This document shows, in pieces, positions 12,001 through 19,907 of a stretch of 64,000 bases of DNA (position 1 is the stretch's first letter; every line of letters begins with the position of its first letter). The stretch is from Escallonia rubra (taxonomy: Eukaryota > Streptophyta > Magnoliopsida > Escalloniales > Escalloniaceae). The DNA lies in assembly GCA_033065855.1 (NCBI GenBank), contig JAVXUO010000708.1, positions 210,001 to 274,000 of the forward strand. Direction: 5' to 3'. The translations under genes were made by a program, and so were the position numbers. The notes below the pieces were generated by a model. That model was not told the origin of the DNA. It did no database searches and saw only the letters and a program-made list of their open reading frames with translations.

Positions 12001-15000
12001 CAATCAGATCTGCCGTCGTTCTGCCGCCACCGTCGTCTTCGATCAGATCCGCCGTCGTTCTGCCGCCACTTCGTCTTCGATCAGATCCGCCACCACTGCG
12101 CTGCCACCGTTCCGATCAAATCTATTTATATTATTTGTGTTTGTATTTTGTACGTATTTAAGTTTTTTATTACTTCAAAAGTAAGAATTAATTTGTAGCC
12201 TGTAGGTAATGTTTTGGTTTTTTTGTTGAGATATTGTTTTGTCCGGAGATAGGAGTGATTGTGTTTGAGAATCTGAGATCATCACTGCCGTGTAGCAATG
12301 CAACTAGAAAGAGATTGTAGTCTACTATCAAAAGGAAAATTAGTGAAAAATTATTTACTATTAAGTGTTTATGTTAAGTAGTTAAAAAAGGCCTAATATA
12401 TAAACAAAAAGTCTATTAAAATCTGTTTGTTTAAAAAAAAGAAATTAGGCATGTACCCGCGGGTAATACCCTACCCGCAAGGGTAGGGTACGGATCCTGA
12501 AAAACCCTACCCGTAAAAACCCGGGTAAAAATTACCCGGCCCGGTTTTACCCGGACCCGACCGGGTTTTACCCGTACCCCAACGGGTATACCCGTTTGCC
12601 AGGTCTAGTCACAACTGTGGGATGAAGTATGTACCTTCCTTCTATTGACTTTATTGTCGATCATACGTATAACCACTTTTAAAAGAAATAATGATGAGAT
12701 GCACTTACATGACTGTGCAGACCATATGCTAGTTTAGAATTAATTGTCAAAATCTTCATGTTTTCTTAAATACCATTCCACTTCCCTGTTCTCCCAAGGA
12801 CTACAGGACCGCAACTCTTTGTATTCACTCTGAATTAAAACCTTGATTTTGTCTTGAAGGATGTGTTTAAAAGCCTGCGAGATTATGCAATCTCTCTCTT
12901 TTCTTTTATTCAACGTATTATTTTACACCATAGTTTGGTTCACACCAATTTGATAGTTTAATTACTAAATGGATGCAGGTTTGTGCAAGCATATGGAAGG
13001 ACTGACAAACGACGTGGAAAAATCTAACGAAATGGTTATCATTTAACATTGCACCTTTTCATTGCCTTGCTTTGACTTATGCGTGCAATCCCCACATCTC
13101 TACAAGGCTTATAATGCTCTTTGATTTCCAAATAAACAACTAGCAATGAGAATCTCTGCGAACTTAACACATTCATCAACCAGATATTTACTAGACCTGC
13201 GATGTTTTATAGTTCTATCTTCTATACATCTTGGCATTAGGGTTGATATCTCAAGCAACCTAATAGGTTTTGTGGCTATATCTGAGTGGCTTGAGTTGGA
13301 TTAGCAGACCTAATGGGGGGTGTCAGGGTATACTGTTAGAATTCTTGCAATTGGAGTTTTAGGGATCCAGATCCCCTGCTGTAACCCATGGTTACAGCAG
13401 GGGTGTTGTACCCATTTCTGTGAGAGAGGGGGGAGAGAGAGAGGGAAGAGAGAGAGTAACCATGGTTACAGCCCCCTCTCTCTCTCCCCCCTCTCTCACA
13501 GAAATGGGTACAGCACCCTGCTGTAACCACAGCAGGGAATCCCAATCCGAGTTTGGGGTGCTTATTCGGGTTAGCCTGAACTGTGTAAGGGTTCAGAGGA
13601 CCGAATGGAAATATTTTGGTTTTAGTTCTCCCGCTTAGAGCAGGTGGAGATTCTCTTCCGGGGAAAAGAGGCACTCGACAAAAGTTTAACTTAGAACTTA
13701 ACTACAGAGTCAAATGTCAATTTAGAGTACACAATTTTAATCTTCTACAAATGAAATATTATATTTGGAAGTATATATATACAAGATACACATGCTCACA
13801 ACCCAAAGTGACAAAGGGTTAGAGTTAGTATCTATATACAGCACCAAGTTTCGTCGTTTGGGTAAGTAATCAAGTATTAATCCTGATTTTCGGGTTGAAC
13901 CCGAACTGCAAAATCTCAACCCAAAAACTGAGTCAAAATCCCGAAATGTTCAATTTTCAAAACCGAAAACCGAACCCAAGCATTATTTTGATTTTCTCGG
14001 TTCGGTTATTTCAGAGGTTTCTCAAGCATAATACCGTTGTCATATAATGCTGCTCATGATCTCGTTTCGGGTGAGCTTCATTGCTCCATGTTCACGTAAT
14101 GAATTTATTCTGTCTCGTGCTCTTTTTTTTTTTCCTTCCAAGTGTTGGCCCATACGGGTTTGCTCGGATTGTATGCCAGTTTTAGGTTACTCAGCATGTG
14201 TTTCTTCCTGAGGTAATGTGACTTTGATTACTGCTTTATTTTGTAGTTTATCTCTAGAAGGTGAAGATATAAACGGCTATAAATAGATGTCTGTTTGGTA
14301 TAGCGTCAATCACTTGATTAATGCGACAGATTTCTATAAGATGAAAGAATATCTACCAGATGGCGAAATGTCACTTTACTACCTCTTTGTTTTGAAGTGC
14401 CTAGTGGATTAGTACTAATGATTTGTCACTATGAAGCGAGAAGGCTAGCACAATATGCGCATTTAAGTAAGTGCCCTAAAGATCCCATATGGAGAAGAAG
14501 GAATCATGTATTGAAGGGGATTCTATTGGATGTTATCTAGGTCATATGTAAAAGAAGAAATCATGTAATGAAGGAGATTCTATTGGGACGGAGCTTCTCT
14601 TCTGAGGCACCATACTTTATTTCTTTTCGACTTCCAGGTTATATCAATCTTTGGTTCCCACCTTTCGGTGCCACTCCTTGGGGTTACTTTGTTTGGTTTC
14701 TTGCACAGACTCTCTCACTAGGTTTACAGTCACATAGGTAATTTAAACTTGGGCATGGCAATGCCCATAGTTTCTCATCTTATCCTGTAGAACTCCATTA
14801 TACTGTTCTTGGTGTACGAAATTTTTGTATTGACAGGAAAAGAAAGTTTTCCCACTCTTGTTCTAGCTGTCTAAGCTGTGCAAGTGCATGTATGCTTGTG
14901 TGTACAAAGTTGGGGAAAGGTTTTTGCTTGGAGAGCTCCCTTGCATGATCTGGTAATGGCTGCAGAATTCGTGCCTGAATCAGGTGCGATGGCGAAGTTT

Positions 15001-15785
15001 GTTACCATAGGATTACATAATGTTTTAGAGACTATTTAGGCACAGCATTAAGGTGCAATTTGCTGTTTACTGGTGCATCCATGGCATGCTTAGAACTGAC
15101 TATGGTCATGTATTGATGCCCTAGGTGCCTAGCAGCTGAGGACTGTCAATCACCTTATGCTTTAGTGCGTGGTTGCCCAAGAGCTGTGTTCTTTTGCTCT
15201 CTCTTTTTTGTGGTGTCTTGGATAATGCCCAGATCTGTTCTCGTGATACTTCATTGTAGGGCTCAGGGGTGTGTTACAAGTCTTAGCGACGCAGTTGGAG
15301 AGCAACCCCTTTATATCTTTGGTGGTGTCTATGGCAGGAACGTAATAGGCGTGATTTTAAGGAGTTATGTAGGCCCAAATGTGAAACAGATTTTTTTCAG
15401 GTGTCTGTGGTTGGACGTCAGGTGATAGGAGTGGCTCATTCAACTCTGGTCTGTAGATATACTGCTCGTGTACTGTACATGGGTTCGACCTTTCGTGGGT
15501 CTGCCGATATACTGCTTGCGATCTAAATTTACAACCTTTGGTGCTTCAAACTAATTTTTAGTGTGCTAGTAAGTTAAATGACTAGGATCCCCAATGTAAC
15601 TCTATATGCTGTTTCAGGGGCTTATTTTGCAACAACGGCTAGAAGAAAAGGATGCTGAGATCAAAAGGTTGCAGCAGGAGTTGCAGGAGAGGAGCATAAT
15701 GGAGGATAAAACTGAGTTAGCTTCTGATAAGAATGTAGGGGATCAGGAAACCATCCCTAGAGAAGAAGAGAATGAGAATTTGTAG
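1..15785 (+). CDS. FIP37: FIP37 (WTAP-family m6A methyltransferase subunit), 5' end outside window
   Basis: Exons read from splice sites and phase: 1-63, 1440-1507, 1615-1651, 2940-3027, 3138-3202, 3293-3370, 5062-5109, 6623-6676, 9495-9656, 10077-10146, 12979-13034 and 15618-15785 (stop TAG). They give 318 residues; Arabidopsis FIP37 is about 330, so only a short acidic N-terminus is missing. Hallmarks are SFGDIDDEEDDIFG near the start, GVATGMILSLRES, KREQEISDLKSAVRDLRAQL, RRLLLDPAIHEEFTRLKNLV, FTPQSKMGKMLMAKCRTLQE and QKSQNAELRSQFEGL. The protein is mostly coiled coil. By family knowledge it is the WTAP-like scaffold that holds the MTA/MTB adenosine methyltransferase in nuclear speckles. 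The C-terminal tail (last 55 residues, ending REEENENL) diverges from Arabidopsis, as is usual. Introns 8, 10 and 11 are 2.6-2.8 kb and carry transposons. All introns are GT-AG; the donor at 13035 (GTTATC) is weak. Confidence 0.95.
1861..2270 (-). mobile_element. LINE fragment in FIP37 intron 3
   Basis: The minus strand reads PLGPMWCIWRGRNYRAFDGV, the tryptophan-rich stretch (W-x-I-W-R-x-R-N-x-R-x-F-x-G-V) that follows the zinc-binding reverse-transcriptase region of plant L1-type LINE ORF2. Scraps in other frames continue the similarity (FFLNRLFFWVKKAAHLDE). The piece is short, broken and has no visible tail or target duplication. It lies antisense to FIP37. Confidence 0.6.
2741..2762. repeat. 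(GT)11 microsatellite
   Basis: Uninterrupted GT dinucleotide run in FIP37 intron 3. Confidence 0.95.
3615..3794 (+). repeat. Spaced direct repeat in FIP37 intron 6
   Basis: A unit of about 35 bp beginning AAATACAAGTCACTGG occurs at 3615-3648 and again at 3760-3794 with about three mismatches. The spacer is AT-rich and non-coding. Confidence 0.7.
5782..5815 (+). other. Potential G-quadruplex in FIP37 intron 7
   Basis: The sense strand has runs of 5, 3, 5 and 5 guanines separated by short loops; the longest loop is 9 nt. It stands out from AT-rich surroundings. It would be present in the pre-mRNA of the m6A scaffold gene. Confidence 0.6.
7594..7648. repeat. Perfect 25-bp inverted repeat with 5-nt loop inside the hAT
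   Basis: Arms 7594-7618 and 7624-7648 are exact reverse complements around the loop 7619-7623. The hairpin would form in FIP37 intron RNA or as a cruciform in DNA. Confidence 0.9.
7660..7940 (+). mobile_element. LTR-type remnant nested in the hAT (fossil)
   Basis: A primer-site-like TGGTATCATAGCTC is followed by GGTTCGATCGTCCC and, about 130 bp later, by a GAGGGAAGTGTTAAG-like segment. This order is common in plant LTR elements of the copia and TRIM kind. It is short, old and broken, with no clear ends. It was either carried inside the hAT or inserted into it. Confidence 0.35.
11447..12607. mobile_element. Non-autonomous hAT element with CGGGTA-rich subterminal regions in FIP37 intron 10
   Basis: Ends TAGACCTGGCAAA and TTTGCCAGGTCTA are exact inverted repeats. 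The flanks are a perfect 8-bp duplication, GTCACAAC, at 11439-11446 and 12608-12615. Both subterminal zones are packed with CGGGTA/TACCCG motifs in both orientations, as expected of hAT transposase-binding regions. The 1161-bp interior lacks a transposase. It holds a CT-rich stretch and a degenerate tandem array (11840-12110) anchored on GATCAGATCTGCCG, with 39-60 bp spacing. The intact target duplication implies a fairly recent insertion. Confidence 0.93.
13363..13548. mobile_element. Palindromic GA/CT-rich MITE, copy 1 (FIP37 intron 11)
   Basis: Nearly the whole 186 bp folds back on itself. One arm carries CTGCTGTAACC, ACCCATTTCTGTGAGAGAGG and a GA-rich run; the other carries their complements. 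A second copy lies at 42028-42228 in the opposite orientation. Flanks GAGTTTTAG (13354-13362) and GAGTTTGGG (13549-13557) match 7 of 9 bases, which would fit a 9-bp Mutator-type duplication. The family assignment is inferred. Confidence 0.75.
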
Positions 15786-15957
15786 GCTGGAGTTTTCAAA
15801 GTGAAATTTTGATCTCTCCCTTCTTGCCTGTACATTGTACCATGAATTTTGTACTTTATTCTTTTTTCTCCATCATTTGTATTATGGTAATCTTAATCTT
15901 AAATTAGTCGCTTAGCTTTGAAGATGCGGAGGCAAGTTAGGTGAGGCATGCGGCGTC

Positions 15958-16085
15958 GTGCTAGTAAGAAAGTCGGGGATGAGGAAATGATCTCTAGGGA
16001 ACTTGGATCTTCTCTTCCCCATGTCTGTGCTTTGTACCATTATATGCAAACTTTCTTCTTCTCCTTCTATGTGCTTTTTAAATTG
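15958..16085 (+). pseudogene. Diverged tandem copy of the FIP37 last exon and 3' UTR
   Basis: AGTAAGAAAGTCGGGGATGA and what follows resemble the coding end of FIP37 from about 15730. The next stretch, GGATCTTCTCTTCCCC through CTTTGTACC, parallels the 3' UTR segment ending CATTGTACC at 15842. The stop-codon region of the original is missing between the two blocks. It is about 100 bp downstream of the end of the real 3' UTR and has no acceptor of its own. Confidence 0.6.
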
Positions 16086-16287
16086 CCCTACTCTTGCACA
16101 TCACGCTAGTAATCTTCCAATTTGCTTGCTTGGGAACATCAAGGCGTGAGGTTGGAAGGCATTTGCCATTCCACCTACGTTTGACCAGTGTAAAAGAGTG
16201 AAGAAAGTATCTAGCCAAGATACTGATAGGAGCTTCGTTGAGGCTGTAAGATTACGAACTTTCAGTTGATAAAGTTTCAAAAAGTAG

Positions 16288-17990
16288 TCTTTTTTTTCTT
16301 TTTGGTAATAAGAAAATTGTATTGATAACATAAAAAATCCCAGGTGGGGAATAAGTACGGCCTTAGGGCCTTACAGATAAAGGTCAAAGGGTGAACACAT
16401 CAATATAAAAATATATTGCTAGATAGTACCAAAAGGAGCGGTAAAACTATAACCCACTACAAACATACGTTAGATTCCATCAAATCAGAATGGCCATAGC
16501 TTCTCAGGTTATCACGTACCCAGTCTTTGTAGACTGATATGCGAGCCTGACAGGCAAAAAGAGCTAAGGATTGTGCTTCCTTCAGGATGTTTGGGCCAGT
16601 CCTGTTGATACTATAATGATGGAAATGTTCTAAAAGATAGCACAGGTCATAGATAATAAATGTCACCGTATCCAGTATGCCTTCAGATCTCGACATCTGA
16701 TGTAAGAGGAATTGAGATATAATTAGTACGTGAATATGTAAAAAACTTTGTTTTAAAACCCATTGTGGCGTAAGAAGCTGGCAATGGGACAAAACAGTAT
16801 AATGATCAGACGAAGAAGTAGAAAAAGCCGCTATTTCACAACGGTTATTATTTGTGTAACATACTAAACCAATACCAGCCCGGAGTCTTCTTTAATCAAA
16901 ATAGGCATGGATAACCATTTTAACAGTGGCTGGTTCTATACAGGGACAAGCTGATTGACTAGCATGCAAAGAAATTGGCCCGGGCGGGATACAAGAACTA
17001 GTTGCCCTACTGTCCGGTGAGCAGTTAGGTTGCGGAAGAGATCGAGGTGATGAGGGTAAACGACGGGAGTATTGGGAGATGTTGTCAGTTAAAAGACAGA
17101 TTTGGCATATCACAACCACCGGTTGAAAAGGAATAAGCCTAAAAATAGAGTTATTCCTATGGTTCCAGATAGACCAGTGGGTAACAAAAAAAAATATAGC
17201 GGTGCAGCAGTTGTAGGTAGGGATTGGGAGCAGGGTTAGCCAAGCTATGAGCCATTCTTTGAAGGATTTGCCAACATCAATGGTTTTTATTCCAAGAGGT
17301 ATGCCAAACCAAACCAGTCGAATATGGGACAGGTTAAAAAAGCATGGTTTGAGTCCTCAGGTAGGTTATGACAAAGGGGACAAAGGTTGGAAGTGATGAT
17401 CTGGCACTAGTAGAGATTGGTTGCTAGGGGTAAGCGGTCCCATAAAATTTGCCAGATCAAGAAATTAACTTTGAGTGGTAAGTTTAGGCTCCACAGCTTC
17501 CTCCATATATCAGTAAGATAAGTCGGAGGTTTGGAAGGAGGTTTAGGTTGTCTAGTGAGAGTGTAGTCTTGTTGACGATACAACATGAGGTAAGCCGATG
17601 CCACTGTGAAATTTCCATCCGCGGTGTATCCCCAAACCTGTTGATCCTCGAAGTCATTCGATGCCACATGGATGGCCTTAATTTTGTGTCCGACCTCATC
17701 AGAAAACAACCAATCAATCTTGCAATTATCCCAAGTGCCATTTTGAAGAAGATCGTCGACAAGATGAAGTTGGTTTCCAGATGTTGTGGGATGATGTATT
17801 GGGAGTCCAGTTCCGTCCAGTATCCACCAGTCGTTCCATATATTAAATTTTCCTTCCGTTTCCCACCTACCAGCGTATGCCATACTTGCTTGAAAGACGC
17901 TTATGTAGGTGACATGCCTGCACTTCAACATGTCGTGAATCTCGTTAATCTGATGTTAAGATGTAATAAAATTCTTCCACCCATATGTTA
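16288..17990 (-). mobile_element. 5'-truncated L1-type LINE
   Basis: On the minus strand, 17931-17407 encodes the C-terminal zinc-binding region of LINE ORF2: WNDWWILDGTGLP, VWGYTADGNFTVASAY and LWSLNLPLKVNFLIWQILWD. Broken RNase H-like scraps follow down to about 16457. The 3' end reads TATCAATACAATTTTCTTAT followed by ACCAAAAAGA8, the usual plant LINE terminus, at 16330-16288. Endonuclease and polymerase domains are absent, consistent with incomplete reverse transcription. It sits in the convergent spacer between FIP37 and the OCRE/G-patch gene. I could not identify a target duplication. Confidence 0.85.
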
Positions 17991-18011
17991 GTTTTACTGC
18001 GTTGTTGAGTT

Positions 18012-19500
18012 TTGATTAATGACCCGATTCACAGCCTTACTACAAGATAAGTTGTTTTGATTTGGATTGTATCTACCTAACTTTTTATTCGGTTCGGGTT
18101 GGCGAATTCTTCAGAAAAAATTGTGTCTTTCACAATGAAATCTGATAAGTGATATGATTTTTATCTGAATACCGTCTGTTAACCGATTTTTCGGAAATTT
18201 TTGAACAAAACAGAATCCATAGCATAAAAGGAAAGGGGTTGAATGCTATTCATGATTTTTGTTTCATCTTTCGTTTCATTTTCGTTTGTTTACTCTTGAA
18301 TGGAAATGGAAAAGAGATGGAACTCCAGTTTCTTCGGAAATAGTAAGATCTTTGGCGCAAGAAGAATGGATTTTCATTTTCTTGATTCTTATCCAGATAA
18401 CAAATTTTATAAACTGGGCATCCAATTTCCAAAAAATCCAAATTGTTCTGAATCGAATCTCTTTAGAAAGAAGATCTTTTGTCTAATGTCTCTCTCAAAA
18501 GAGTTAATCAAGTAAATACTTTAAAGATTAGACAAGGTTATATAAGGAGAATCTTATATAATCTCATATTTGATGTAAGATATCATAGTTTCCCCTATAT
18601 TTAACCTTAGTGTCCTTGGCTCAATTACGCATGGCCCAGGTCCCTCCTCACTGGCTGAGTGCGTGATGTACCTTACCCTTAATTGCTCCGACCTTTCTCT
18701 CGATATGGGATATACATGAACTTTACTTTCGTTTATCCAACCATTAGCAACTTGACTAGATAGTCCATTTGATACCATCTGTAATTAGGAGTGATCACAG
18801 TTCGGTTTGAAGGTCAAACTACAAACTGAATTGTTATCCCTCGGTTTGAAAAATTGTAAACCGAACCAAACTAAACACCATCGGTTTGGACAGTTCGGTT
18901 TGATCGGTTTAAACAGTTTGAGCTCACTTAAAGACGGCGTTCTTTTGTACACTACTATTAGATCTAATAATAATTAAAAATTAAAATTATATTTTTTCTA
19001 AATTGCATATAATCTTGTTACAATTGATATATAAGTGATCATTGACGTATGAGAAAGAATGAGTAAATATAGAATATATATTGGTCATGAAATTTTTGTG
19101 TTATAAGTGTTTTCATTATTTTATTTTCTTTTAACTTTCAAGATTTGTTTATTTGAATTTTCTTAGTAGTACCATATATGTGAAATTATCAATGAATGTT
19201 ATTAAAAATAGATTAACATATCATAGGTCGGTTCGGTTCGATTTGGAATCAATTTTAAAAATGTGAAACCGAAACGTTTAAATCTTTTGACGGTTTGAAT
19301 TAGATTGATTCAGTTTGATCGGTTTGGATCGCTTTAAATGGTTTAGTGCTCACCCCTACGTGTAATGACTCGATTTACAATCCCACTACATGACAATACC
19401 TCTTTCAAAAAGGCTAGCAAAAAGTAGGAACTTCTATAATCGTAATCAAGACGGCAATCTCATAGTATCCCACATTTGATGCGAGATATCACATATATCA
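18012..19500 (-). mobile_element. Small LTR element (TRIM-like), fossil, interrupted by a hAT
   Basis: Two related sequences in the same orientation flank a short non-coding centre. The upstream LTR is about 19360-19500 and the downstream LTR about 18012-18600; the latter is lengthened by an AT-rich insert at about 18060-18520. Both contain a GATATC-TACATC-like start and an AATCGAGTCATTA-like end. Just inside the upstream LTR is TGGTATCAAATGGA, resembling the initiator-methionine tRNA primer site. The centre (about 18600-18785) has no gag or pol coding. The element is broken and old. Confidence 0.5.
18786..19358. mobile_element. Non-autonomous hAT element inserted in the TRIM-like element
   Basis: Ends TAGGAGTGATCAC and GTGCTCACCCCTA are inverted repeats with two mismatches, of the TAGGGGTGAGCAC type common to plant hATs. 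Flanks TCTGTAAT (18778-18785) and CGTGTAAT (19359-19366) agree at 6 of 8 positions. CGGTTTGA/TCGGTTTG motifs are repeated near both ends. The 573-bp AT-rich interior is non-coding. Confidence 0.8.
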
Positions 19501-19907
19501 TAATATAACCAAATTTCTTTGGTAGATTGAACCTTGCGTCTCAAGAATTTGATTAATACTGTATGATTTATGCCCTAACTTAGTTGTTATCCAAACTCTT
19601 GCCACTAAAGGGTCGACCAAAGAAAAACTCACCACACACTTTTGACTGTCAGGCACTCTTCACTTTTGGCCTTCACATGCAACTTCTTAAAAGAAAAAAC
19701 CAAAAAAATTGTTTGAATATCAGAACGATATTACTCGTATAACATTAGATCAGCGTGTGTCAATAACTCCGAAAGGACATTTTTCTCATAATAAAAGGCC
19801 AAAAACATCCTCATCAGTAGCGCGCTATAAGATGCACCTGAGTAATTCCTCTAAAATGATAGCTGTAAAAGTCACCATATAAAAAAAGCTGGGCACACGA
19901 CGTGCAT

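Noticed and set aside
11864-12198. Three overlapping plus-strand frames rich in Pro/Ser/Leu
   Set aside because: Products of the CT-rich tandem array in the second hAT; every frame stays open because of the repeat.
17548-17991. 147-residue plus-strand frame
   Set aside because: Shadow of the LINE zinc-binding region encoded on the minus strand.
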